From: Bacillota bacterium
GTDB taxonomy: Bacteria; Bacillota; Clostridia; Peptostreptococcales; Anaerovoracaceae
Assembly (NCBI GenBank): GCA_017459895.1
Contig: JAFUCA010000010.1
Coordinates: 43,727 to 107,726, forward strand
Length of the DNA: 64,000 nt
Direction: 5' to 3'
Part shown: piece by piece, positions 27,103-34,817 of the stretch
Layout: each line of letters opens with the position of its first letter
Position numbering within the stretch: the first letter of the stretch is position 1
Notes under the pieces: model-generated
The model's database searches: none
What the model saw: the letters and a program-made list of their open reading frames with translations, nothing else
Told to the model about the DNA's origin: nothing
Position numbers and translations under genes: made by a program

Positions 27103-27841
27103 AATAAAAGCAGCGGACTATGAGCTGCTCTACGATCTTCACACCCACACGACCTACTCTCACGGCAAGGGCAGTGTTGAGGATAACGTGCGGGCGGCGA
27201 TGAACAAAGGACTTGGGTATATTGCGATTTCGGACCACGGACCGGGGCATCTGTTCTACGGAATCAATCGCAACGATTTCGCATATCTCAAAAATGACAT
27301 CGAGAAAATGAACGTGAAGTTTCCGAAGCTCATGGTTAAGATGAGCGTGGAGGCCAATACGATCCACGGAGGAAACGGCCTGGATATCAAGCCGGAGGAG
27401 TTTGAAGAATTCGATTTTGTGATCGCGGGATTTCACTTCGGCCTGTTCGGATGCAGTTCGATCCGCAACTGGCTGTGGAGCCACGGACTGAAGTGGGGCG
27501 AGGCGAAGCTGCGCGAGAAGAATACGAAGATGATCATCCATGCGCTGCGGGAGAACGACATCGCGATCCTGACCCATCCCGGGGACAAGGGCCCCTTTGA
27601 TATCAAAGCCATCGCGGAGGTGTGCGCGGAGACGAACACGCTGATGGAGATCAACTGCAGACACGATCATCTGACCGAGGAGGAGATTCGGATCGCCATG
27701 AGCGTTCCTACAGTGAAATTCATTCTGAGCAGCGATGCTCACGTCCCCGAGAAGGTAGGAGAATGCCGGACCGGACTGGAGCGGGCGCTTAGGGCGGGGC
27801 TGAATCCGGAACGGATCGTTAACATCAGGAAGAAGGCATGA
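27092..27841 (+). CDS. PHP-domain phosphoesterase
   Basis: The 249-residue protein opens with YDLHTHTTYSHGKGS and later has SDHGPG, ILTHPGDKG and SSDAHVP, the metal-binding motifs of the PHP phosphatase fold (histidinol-phosphatase / PolC-type PHP). It starts with TTG at 27092, 9 bases after GGAGG and inside the end of murB. It overlaps rapZ by 4 bases (ATGA). This murB-PHP-rapZ order is common in Clostridia. Substrate unknown. Confidence 0.88.
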   Translation: MENEIKAADYELLYDLHTHTTYSHGKGSVEDNVRAAMNKGLGYIAISDHGPGHLFYGINRNDFAYLKNDIEKMNVKFPKLMVKMSVEANTIHGGNGLDIKPEEFEEFDFVIAGFHFGLFGCSSIRNWLWSHGLKWGEAKLREKNTKMIIHALRENDIAILTHPGDKGPFDIKAIAEVCAETNTLMEINCRHDHLTEEEIRIAMSVPTVKFILSSDAHVPEKVGECRTGLERALRAGLNPERIVNIRKKA

Positions 27842-28683
27842 AGACAATCATCATTACAGGTCTTTCGGGCGCGGGCAAGACGCAGGCCATCGACTGTCTG
27901 GAGGATCTGGGCTACTACTGCATCGACAATATGCCGCCGGCACTCATCAAAAGCTTTATCGAACTGACCCGCAGCGGTCACACCATCGATAATGCCGCTT
28001 TTGTCGTGGATGTGAGGAGCCGGGCTTTTTTTGATGATTTTCAGAGCGTGCTGGAGGAGCTGGACCGGTCGGAGATCGACTATAAGCTCCTGTATCTGGA
28101 AGCCAGCGACCGCGTGCTGCTGCGCAGGTACAGCGAGACGAGGCGGGTGCATCCTCTGTCGGCAGGAGGTCCGGTGGAGGCGGGACTGGTTCAGGAACGG
28201 GAGCTTCTGACGGAGATCCGGGCAGCGGCGGACTACATCATCGATACGTCCAATATCAAGGTGGCCGAGTTCTGGGCACAGCTGCGGCAGCTGGTGACTT
28301 CCGAGGAGGACCAGAGCACCTTCATGATCAACATCATGTCCTTCGGTTTCAAGAACGGAACTCCGCCGGGGATGGACATCGTCTTTGACACCCGATTCAT
28401 CCCGAATCCCTACTATGTACAGTCCCTGCGGAAGCTGACGGGGAACAATCAGAAGGTGAGCCGGTTCGTCCTGAAACACGAGATCACCCAGACGTTCCTG
28501 CAGCAGGTGGTTTCGATGGTAGAAAGGCTGGCCCCGTACTATATGAAGGAAGGCAAGTACGGCCTGAACATCGGTATCGGGTGCACCGGAGGACACCACC
28601 GATCCGTGGCGGTCGCAAATGAATTCCACCGCCGGCTGAGGGAAAAAGGACATCATGCTACGATCGAGCATCGGGATCTTTGA
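27838..28683 (+). CDS. rapZ: RapZ / YvcJ nucleotide-binding protein
   Basis: The 281-residue protein has the Walker A GLSGAGKT at residues 8-15, the CIDNMPPAL segment and the C-terminal NIGIGCTGGHHRSVA signature of the RapZ/YvcJ family. RapZ controls small-RNA decay in enterobacteria; the Firmicutes protein binds nucleotides and affects cell-wall metabolism and competence. Translation is coupled to the PHP gene by a 4-base overlap. In most Firmicutes yvcK and whiA follow directly, but here a BKACE gene lies next and yvcK is not in the window. Confidence 0.93.
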   Translation: MKTIIITGLSGAGKTQAIDCLEDLGYYCIDNMPPALIKSFIELTRSGHTIDNAAFVVDVRSRAFFDDFQSVLEELDRSEIDYKLLYLEASDRVLLRRYSETRRVHPLSAGGPVEAGLVQERELLTEIRAAADYIIDTSNIKVAEFWAQLRQLVTSEEDQSTFMINIMSFGFKNGTPPGMDIVFDTRFIPNPYYVQSLRKLTGNNQKVSRFVLKHEITQTFLQQVVSMVERLAPYYMKEGKYGLNIGIGCTGGHHRSVAVANEFHRRLREKGHHATIEHRDL

Positions 28684-28725
28684 GCGGGAGGATAAATAGT
28701 TTCCGCACAGGGACCGGATCTGTGA

Positions 28726-28731
28726 TACAAT
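28726..28731 (+). promoter_or_regulatory. Promoter -10 of the BKACE gene
   Basis: TACAAT preceded by TGTGA gives an extended-type -10, 42 bases before the ATG. No good -35 box is seen. Confidence 0.45.
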
Positions 28732-28772
28732 CAGTGTGTATAAAAAATGATTTTCAGAGAGGAGACAAGACA

Positions 28773-29606
28773 ATGGAGAAACTGATCATTGCCGCATGTA
28801 TTTGCGGTGCAGAAGTAACGAAGGAGCACAATCCGGCGGTACCCTACACGGTGGAGGAGATCGTCCGGGAAGCGAAGTCCGCGTATGACGCGGGGGCTTC
28901 GGTCATTCATCTGCATGTGCGTGAGGATGACGGCACTCCGACCCAGAGCGCGAAGCGCTTTCAGGAGTGCATGGACGCCATCTACGAGGTATGCCCGGAT
29001 GTGATCATTCAGCCGTCTACCGGCGGAGCCGTCGGCATGACGGATGAGGAGCGGCTGGATTCCACCAACGTGGTTCCCAAACCGGAATTCGTTACACTGG
29101 ACTGCGGCACCTGCAATTTCGGAGGAGATGAGATCTTCGTCAATACGGACAACACGATCATCAACTTCGCGAAGACCATGCAGGAGAAGGGCATGAAGCC
29201 GGAGCTGGAATGCTTCGATAAGGGCATGCTGGATATCGTTCTGAAGACCGCCGGCCGCAAGGGTTACCTGGACATGCCGATGCACTTTGATTTCGTGCTG
29301 GGCGTTCAGATGTCCGCGACGGTCAGAGATCTGTCCTTCTGCGTGGATTCCCTGCCGCCGGGCTGTACCTGGACCGGATGCGCCATCGGCAGAGACGCGT
29401 TCAAGATCGCGGCAGCGTCCATCATCATGGGCGGTCACTGCAGGATCGGTTTCGAGGACAGCCTCTATATGGAGAAGGGCGTTCTGGCGAAGAGCAACGG
29501 CGAGATGGTCGCGAAGGTCGTGGAGATCGCGAAGCTTCTGGGAAGAGAAATCGCTACTCCGGATGAAGCCAGGGAGATCCTGAGCATTCCGCCGAGAAAG
29601 AAATAA
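28773..29606 (+). CDS. BKACE family enzyme (3-keto-5-aminohexanoate cleavage type)
   Basis: The 277-residue barrel protein belongs to the beta-keto acid cleavage (DUF849) family. H46 and H48 in VIHLHVRED bind the metal, and PSTGGAVGMT, LDCGTCNFGGDEIFVN and MHFDFVLGVQMSAT are family signatures. The best known member (Kce) cleaves 3-keto-5-aminohexanoate with acetyl-CoA in lysine fermentation. No other lysine-fermentation (kam, kal, kdd) gene lies nearby, so another beta-keto acid is possible. It has its own ribosome site (GAGGAGACA) and interrupts the usual rapZ-yvcK-whiA block. Confidence 0.85.
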   Translation: MEKLIIAACICGAEVTKEHNPAVPYTVEEIVREAKSAYDAGASVIHLHVREDDGTPTQSAKRFQECMDAIYEVCPDVIIQPSTGGAVGMTDEERLDSTNVVPKPEFVTLDCGTCNFGGDEIFVNTDNTIINFAKTMQEKGMKPELECFDKGMLDIVLKTAGRKGYLDMPMHFDFVLGVQMSATVRDLSFCVDSLPPGCTWTGCAIGRDAFKIAAASIIMGGHCRIGFEDSLYMEKGVLAKSNGEMVAKVVEIAKLLGREIATPDEAREILSIPPRKK

Positions 29607-29657
29607 GGGTTCACCGGCCGAAGGCCGTTTAGATGAACCGGAATCATTGCGTAGGGA

Positions 29658-29683
29658 GGGCCTCTTCTGTAAGGAAGAGGCCC
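29658..29683. terminator. Strong hairpin between BKACE gene and whiA
   Basis: GGGCCTCTTC and GAAGAGGCCC pair over 10 bp with a 6-base loop. There is no T-run, so it may be an attenuator or an RNA-stability hairpin. Confidence 0.6.
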
Positions 29684-29708
29684 TGACTGTAAAAGAAAGG
29701 CGAATAAG

Positions 29709-30650
29709 ATGAGCTTTGCTTCGGAAACAAAGAATGAACTGGCCAGGATCACACCTGCGAAGAAGTGCTGCACCATTGCGGAGATCGCCGGCTTCATGCG
29801 TTTCGCCGGGAGCATCGGGCTGGCCGGCGGAGGGAAGTTTCGGATTTCCATGACGACGCCCAACAATGCGGTCGTCCGCCACTACAAGAGCCTGATCGTC
29901 CGGTATTTTAAGGTGGAAACGGATATAGAGGTAGGCCAGGGAGAAGGATTCGGCCGGGGCAAGCAGTACACCATCACCATCGATCCGGACAACAAGAGTG
30001 AGATGATCCTGAGGGAAGCCGGTATACTGATGGTTCGTGAGGGTATGAACAGCATCAGCGACGGGATCTACGATGGCCTGATCCGGACCAAATGCTGCCG
30101 CAAGGCATATCTTCGAGGCGCATTTCTGGCCGCCGGCACCGTGGCAAGCCCGGACAAAAGCTATCATCTGGAGATCAGCACCAGCTCGGAACTGCTGGCC
30201 AGAGATCTGCGGCGCCTCATCAATACGTTCGATGACATCACGCCGAAGATCGTAGCGCGAAAAAAAGGCTTTGGAGTGTACCTGAAAGCCCGGGAGGAGA
30301 TCGCCGATGCCCTGGCGATCATGGGGGCGAACGGTCAGTATTTCGCCTTTCAGGATGTCATGATGAAAAAGGATCTGATGAACCAGGCGCACCGGGCAGA
30401 GAACCTGGACAACGCGAACATCGATAAGGCGATCCGGGCGGCGGAGGAGCAGGTGGCATGGATCCGCAGGATCGATGAGAAACAGGGACTGGCCAGCCTT
30501 TCCGCGAAACTGCAGGAGGTGGCCAGGATGCGGCTGGAGCATCCGGACGCGGGACTGGAGGAGCTGGGACAGATGCTGACTCCGCCGCTGTCCAAGTCCG
30601 GCGTGAACGGCCGTCTGCGGCGGATCGGGGAGATCGCACGGGGACTGTAG
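29709..30650 (+). CDS. whiA: DNA-binding protein WhiA
   Basis: WhiA is a homing-endonuclease-like regulator of division and sporulation genes in Gram-positives. The 313-residue protein starts with SFASETKNELA, has the divergent LAGLIDADG region (CCRKAYLRGAFLAAGTV) and ends with the helix-turn-helix LEELGQMLTPPLSKSGVNGRLRRI. Length is normal. AAAGGCG lies before the ATG. It is followed by rlmD after 21 bases. Confidence 0.94.
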   Translation: MSFASETKNELARITPAKKCCTIAEIAGFMRFAGSIGLAGGGKFRISMTTPNNAVVRHYKSLIVRYFKVETDIEVGQGEGFGRGKQYTITIDPDNKSEMILREAGILMVREGMNSISDGIYDGLIRTKCCRKAYLRGAFLAAGTVASPDKSYHLEISTSSELLARDLRRLINTFDDITPKIVARKKGFGVYLKAREEIADALAIMGANGQYFAFQDVMMKKDLMNQAHRAENLDNANIDKAIRAAEEQVAWIRRIDEKQGLASLSAKLQEVARMRLEHPDAGLEELGQMLTPPLSKSGVNGRLRRIGEIARGL

Positions 30651-30671
30651 ATATGGGAGGAGAGAACGCGC

Positions 30672-32318
30672 ATGAAACAGAACGACATGGTGGAACTGCT
30701 GATTACAGATATGAGCGCCGAGGGGCAGGGGATCGGCCGGGCGGAGAATGCCGCGGATCCGGGACAGCGGGGCCTGGTGGTGTTCGTGGCGGATACGGTG
30801 CCGGGAGATAAGGTCCTGGCGCGGCTGACGAAGGTCAAGAAAAACTACGCCTTTGGCAGGGTCGAAGAGATGCTGAAGCGGTCGGCGCAGCGCAACGAGG
30901 AATTCGACTGCCCGTATTTCGGCGCGGGATGCGGGGGTTGTCCCATGGCGCGGCTGGACTATGACGGGCAGCTGCGGATCAAGGAGCAGCAGGTGCGCAG
31001 CCGTCTGGAGCGTCTGGCAGGGCTGGAGGATCCGGTGATCCGGCCCATCATCGGCATGGAGGATGAGGACAACGGCGGGCAGGGGTGCTTCCGGTACCGC
31101 GGCAAGGCGGTCTTCCCGGTGAGCACCGGCGGAATCATTACCCGCAAGGGCGGCATCGTGGAAAACCTGGGGGATCCGTCGGTGGGATTCTACCGGGCGA
31201 AGAGCCATGAGGTCGTGGACTGCGGGGACTGCTATCTGCAGTCGATGGCGGCCATGGCAGCGGCGGATGCCCTGCGCACGTTTATGGAGGAAGATAATAT
31301 CACGGCCTTTGATCCCAAGTGGGAGAAGGGGCTGCTGCGCCATCTGATCGTGAAGACGGCCTTCGGGACCGGCGAGGTCATGGTGATCCTGGTTCTGAAC
31401 GGCAAGGGGATCCCCGGGGTGCAGAAGCTGGTGGAGATGCTGGACGAAGCGATCGAAGAGGTGGGCTATTCTCTGGAGAGCGTGGTGGTGAACGTCAACA
31501 GGGCCAGCGGTAAGAACGTCGAGAAGAACAAGAAAAAAGACCGCAGCCAGATCCGCGTGAGCGGCGAGATCCTGGGAGAGGAGTACATCACCATCGCCGG
31601 CAAACCCACCATCGACGAGGTGATCGGGCCCCTGCGGTTTGAGATCTCCCCGGCCAGCTTCTTTCAGGTCAATCCGACGCAGATGCAAAGGCTGTACGAT
31701 CAGGTGCGGGCGTATGTGATGATGGGGAGCACGGGAGCATCCGCGCCGGTGATCCTGGATCTGTACTGCGGGGTCGGGAGCATCGGCCTGTACTGTGCCG
31801 ATCTGGCGGAGATGGTCGTGGGCATCGAATCGGTGAAGGAGGCGGTGGCGGACGCCAACCGCAATGCGGTCATCAACGGCATCGTGAACGCCCGTTATCT
31901 GTGCGGCAGGGCGGAAGAGCTGCTGCCGGCCTATCTTTCGGAGGATCCGGCGCGGCAGTCCGAGTCCGGAAAGACCGGAGCACCGGCTGAAGGTGCCGGA
32001 AAAGGCGGACCAGATGCAGGCGCAGGAAAAGGCGGGGCCGCTGCGATGAAGATCGATCCTCAGCTGCAGGAGTACATCCGGCGGGCGGACATCGCCATCC
32101 TGGATCCGCCCCGGGCGGGCTGCCGTCCGGAGCTTCTGGAGGCGGTGGCTTCGGCAGGCGTTGGGAGCATCATCTATGTTTCCTGTGATCCTGCGACCCT
32201 GGCCCGGGATGTCCAGCTTTTGCAGGAAATGGGGTACGCCTTCGTGGAAGCCACGCCTGTGGACATGTTCCCGCATACGGGGCATTGCGAGTGCTGCAGT
32301 TTCTTAATGAATGTTTGA
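30672..32318 (+). CDS. 23S rRNA (uracil-C5) methyltransferase, RlmD/RlmCD type
   Basis: The enzyme methylates uracil C5 in 23S rRNA using SAM. The 548-residue protein has a TRAM domain (1-60), a 4Fe-4S motif (CPYFGAGCGGCPMARL then a later Cys), and the methyltransferase domain with DLYCGVGSIGLYCAD, the DPPRAGC loop and the catalytic Cys in YVSCDPATLARD. A Gly/Ala/Lys-rich low-complexity insert near residues 425-460 is unusual and may be a flexible loop. Whether it acts as RlmD, RlmC or both cannot be told. Array C follows directly in its 3' untranslated region. Confidence 0.9.
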   Translation: MKQNDMVELLITDMSAEGQGIGRAENAADPGQRGLVVFVADTVPGDKVLARLTKVKKNYAFGRVEEMLKRSAQRNEEFDCPYFGAGCGGCPMARLDYDGQLRIKEQQVRSRLERLAGLEDPVIRPIIGMEDEDNGGQGCFRYRGKAVFPVSTGGIITRKGGIVENLGDPSVGFYRAKSHEVVDCGDCYLQSMAAMAAADALRTFMEEDNITAFDPKWEKGLLRHLIVKTAFGTGEVMVILVLNGKGIPGVQKLVEMLDEAIEEVGYSLESVVVNVNRASGKNVEKNKKKDRSQIRVSGEILGEEYITIAGKPTIDEVIGPLRFEISPASFFQVNPTQMQRLYDQVRAYVMMGSTGASAPVILDLYCGVGSIGLYCADLAEMVVGIESVKEAVADANRNAVINGIVNARYLCGRAEELLPAYLSEDPARQSESGKTGAPAEGAGKGGPDAGAGKGGAAAMKIDPQLQEYIRRADIAILDPPRAGCRPELLEAVASAGVGSIIYVSCDPATLARDVQLLQEMGYAFVEATPVDMFPHTGHCECCSFLMNV

Positions 32319-32326
32319 TAACCGGG

Positions 32327-32534
32327 ATTCCTTATTTTCATGACTTAAAGCACTTATTATAAGGAATTTCAATGAATTGGATGTTTTCCAGCAGCCATCC
32401 ACCGGATTATGATTGAGTTGATTCCTTAAATTCGTTACCTCAAGGCCCGGATTTAAGGAATTCTGAAATGCACATCACTTTCGTGACTCCACATTTCCTT
32501 ATTTTCTGTGATAATTGCCAGCCTTTTAAGGAAT
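32327..32534. repeat. 73-base-period inverted-motif array C (motif ATTCCTTAwwTT)
   Basis: Forward copies start at 32327, 32421 and 32494; reverse copies end at 32367, 32461 and 32534. The second step is exactly 73 bases and the first is 94 (73 plus 21, two helical turns). Each forward-reverse pair encloses 17 bases; pairs 2 and 3 are separated by 32 bases. The core ATTCCTTA / TAAGGAAT is conserved in all but one copy. The third loop ends with CCAGCCTTTT, a near copy of the dispersed word. Confidence 0.75.
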
Positions 32535-32558
32535 TCCGGTTATTGCCTATCGTTACTG

Positions 32559-32604
32559 AACCTGCAGGTATTCTGGAGGAATCCTGATGTTCGCAGGTTT
32601 TTTT
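32559..32604 (+). terminator. Terminator downstream of rlmD and array C
   Basis: AACCTGC and GCAGGTT are separated by about 28 bases and followed by TTTTTT. Confidence 0.6.
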
Positions 32605-32684
32605 ATGTGGTATTATAAGAAAAGAACCGAAACGGTTTTGATGAACGTTCAGACCTCAGCAAGGCGGTCACTGCGGAGAGATCG

Positions 32685-33599
32685 ATGACGAAACGGACAG
32701 AAGCACCACAACAACAGAGAAAACAGCGGGCGATGCTTTTGATGGTCGTGACGGCGATCATGTGGAGTATGGGCGGGATCTTCATCAAGCTGATTTCCTG
32801 GAGCCCATTCCTGATCGCAGGGATCCGCAGTCTGATCTCCGGCAGCGTAATGGCCGGCTACATGAAGTATGCCGGGATCCGGTTTAAGTGGAACCGGTAT
32901 TCCCTTGGCGCTGGGATCGGACTGTCGTTTTCAGCGACGCTCTTCACCATCGCCAACAAACTGACCACTGCCGCCAACGCCATCGTGCTCCAGTACACCG
33001 CACCGATCTTCATACTGATCCTGTCGGCGCTGCTGTTCAGGCAAAGGCTGGTCCGGCGGGAGATCACAGTGGTGGCGATCACCATGGTCGGTATGGTTCT
33101 GTTTTTCTTCGATCAGCTGTCACCGGGGAGCATCCTCGGAAACGTGTTCGGGATCCTTGCCGGAATATTCCTGGCGCTGATGTTCGTTATGGTGGGACGG
33201 GGAGGTGATGATGACAGCACCCGTATGAGCGGAATCCTGATCGCCCACTGCATGACGGTGATCATCGGTGTTCCCATTGGATTTATAGGAACCATAGGGA
33301 CGACCGGCCTGGAGATCCTGTACGTGGTCATCCTGGGGGTGTTTCAATTGGGCATCCCTTATGTACTGTATGCCATCGCCTCCAGAGACTGTTCCCCGCT
33401 GGCCTGCTCTTTGATCGGCATGCTGGAGCCGCTGCTCAATCCGGTCTGGGTGGCGCTCTTTGTAGGAGAAATCCCGGGTCTGTACGCTCTCTTTGGAGCT
33501 GTGATCATCATCGCGACCGTCAGCTGGTGGTGCGTGCAGGAGAATCGTCAGACGGCGGCACAACAACCATTTGGAATGAATCATAATAAGAAGGAGTGA
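32685..33599 (+). CDS. DMT superfamily (EamA) transporter
   Basis: The 304-residue membrane protein has about ten hydrophobic helices in two EamA repeats, with the typical NAIVLQYTAPIF motif in the first repeat and a SLIGMLEPLLNPVWVALF motif in the second. Members export metabolites or drugs. GGAGAG lies 5 bases before the ATG. It follows a terminator and so begins a new unit. Substrate unknown. Confidence 0.88.
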   Translation: MTKRTEAPQQQRKQRAMLLMVVTAIMWSMGGIFIKLISWSPFLIAGIRSLISGSVMAGYMKYAGIRFKWNRYSLGAGIGLSFSATLFTIANKLTTAANAIVLQYTAPIFILILSALLFRQRLVRREITVVAITMVGMVLFFFDQLSPGSILGNVFGILAGIFLALMFVMVGRGGDDDSTRMSGILIAHCMTVIIGVPIGFIGTIGTTGLEILYVVILGVFQLGIPYVLYAIASRDCSPLACSLIGMLEPLLNPVWVALFVGEIPGLYALFGAVIIIATVSWWCVQENRQTAAQQPFGMNHNKKE

Positions 33600-33604
33600 A
33601 TCGA

Positions 33605-34120
33605 ATGAATCTGATTGAGATCATGCGGAACAGACGCAGCATAAGAAAGTATACGGAGGAAGCGGTTTCGGAGGAGAAACTGCAGCAGATCCTGCAGGCG
33701 GGACTGCTGGCACCGACCAGCCGGGGAAAGCGCCCGTGGGAATTCTATGTCGTGAAGGATAAGGAAATGCTGGAGAAGCTGTCGAAGGCGAAGCAGCATG
33801 GGGCGGCGCTGATTGCCGGGTGCGATGCGGCGATCGCCGTGTTTGCGGACAGTGACCTGTCGGATGCCTGGATCGAGGACAGTTCCATCGCGCTGGCATA
33901 CATGGATCTGATGGCATCATCGCTTGGCGTCGGGAGCTGCTGGGTGCAGATGCGGATGCGAAAGGATGAAAACGACGCAGATGCAGAGAAGAACGTCCAG
34001 AGAATTATGGGACTTCAGGAGCCTTTCAGGATGGTCGGGATCCTGGCACTGGGAATGCCGGCGGAAGAGAAAGAACCGTATGAGCTGGATGAGCTGAAGT
34101 GGGAGAAGGTGCACCGGTAA
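33605..34120 (+). CDS. Nitroreductase family protein
   Basis: The 171-residue FMN protein has the nitroreductase start IEIMRNRRSIRKYTEEAV, the LLAPTSRGKRPWEF segment and the ALGMPAEEK end. It is the short form of the family that uses NAD(P)H to reduce nitro compounds, quinones or similar. AGAAGGAG precedes the ATG at 33605 (an in-frame TTG/ATG option 9 bases upstream is less likely). It follows the EamA gene directly. Confidence 0.88.
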   Translation: MNLIEIMRNRRSIRKYTEEAVSEEKLQQILQAGLLAPTSRGKRPWEFYVVKDKEMLEKLSKAKQHGAALIAGCDAAIAVFADSDLSDAWIEDSSIALAYMDLMASSLGVGSCWVQMRMRKDENDADAEKNVQRIMGLQEPFRMVGILALGMPAEEKEPYELDELKWEKVHR

Positions 34121-34196
34121 TACAATAAACAACACGTGAGAATATGCTGCCCGGTGGAGTGACAGGAAAAAATAACCGCTTGAAATGAGGACATAG

Positions 34197-34790
34197 ATGA
34201 ACAGAATTACGGTGTTCAGGGCCAGCCCCAGGAAAAACGGCAATACGAATGCTTTGACCGATGTAGTGGTCACCCGCTTCAGAAGCAGGGGATGCAATGT
34301 AACCGAATTCAGTCTATACGATATGGACATTCGGCCATGCATCGCCTGCAGACAGTGTCAGCGGGATTGGGAAACGGTGACGTGCGTGCAGCAGGACGAT
34401 ATGCACCAGATGATCGGCGCGATCTGCGAAAGCGATCTCCTGATTCTGGCAACGCCAGTCTACTCCTGGTACTGCACACCTCCCATGAAAGCCATGCTGG
34501 ATCGGCTGGTTTACATGATGAATATGTACTATGGCGGGGAGCGGGGCCCTTCTCTATGGAAGGGGAAACAGCTTGCCCTGATCACCACCTGCGGGTATCC
34601 GCCCGAAAAAGGTGCGGATCTGCTGGAGGAGGGCATCCGCCGTTACTGTAAACATTCGCAGCTCAGCTACGAGGGGATGCTCTGCGGGCGTCATATGGGG
34701 TACGATACGCAGTTCATGGATGACGATAAGCATGCACAGGCCATAGCCTTCGCAGACGGTCTGTGCAGCTATTTGACAAGCGGATGTTAA
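34197..34790 (+). CDS. Flavodoxin-fold NAD(P)H-dependent oxidoreductase
   Basis: The 197-residue protein has the flavodoxin-like FMN site (FRASPRKNGNTNALTD), the CIACRQCQ cysteine pair near residue 42 and the LATPVYSWYCTPPMKAMLDR segment of the iron-sulfur flavoprotein / WrbA-like group. The spaced cysteines may hold an Fe-S cluster as in archaeal iron-sulfur flavoproteins, but a full motif is not certain. Together with the nitroreductase it forms a small redox cluster. Confidence 0.82.
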   Translation: MNRITVFRASPRKNGNTNALTDVVVTRFRSRGCNVTEFSLYDMDIRPCIACRQCQRDWETVTCVQQDDMHQMIGAICESDLLILATPVYSWYCTPPMKAMLDRLVYMMNMYYGGERGPSLWKGKQLALITTCGYPPEKGADLLEEGIRRYCKHSQLSYEGMLCGRHMGYDTQFMDDDKHAQAIAFADGLCSYLTSGC

Positions 34791-34817
34791 TCAGAAAATT
34801 GGAGAATAGAAGCAGGT

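Larger units (their letters stand above)
32319..32684. other. Non-coding gap with hairpin array C and a terminator
   Basis: No gene is seen. Bases 32327-32534 hold a 73-base-period inverted-motif array. Bases 32559-32604 hold a terminator: AACCTGC pairs with GCAGGTT over a long loop and is followed by a T-run. The array is therefore in the transcribed 3' region of rlmD. Confidence 0.75.

Noticed and set aside
28731-32285. 1184-codon open frame on the minus strand
   Set aside because: Shadow of the BKACE, whiA and rlmD genes caused by GC-rich codon use.
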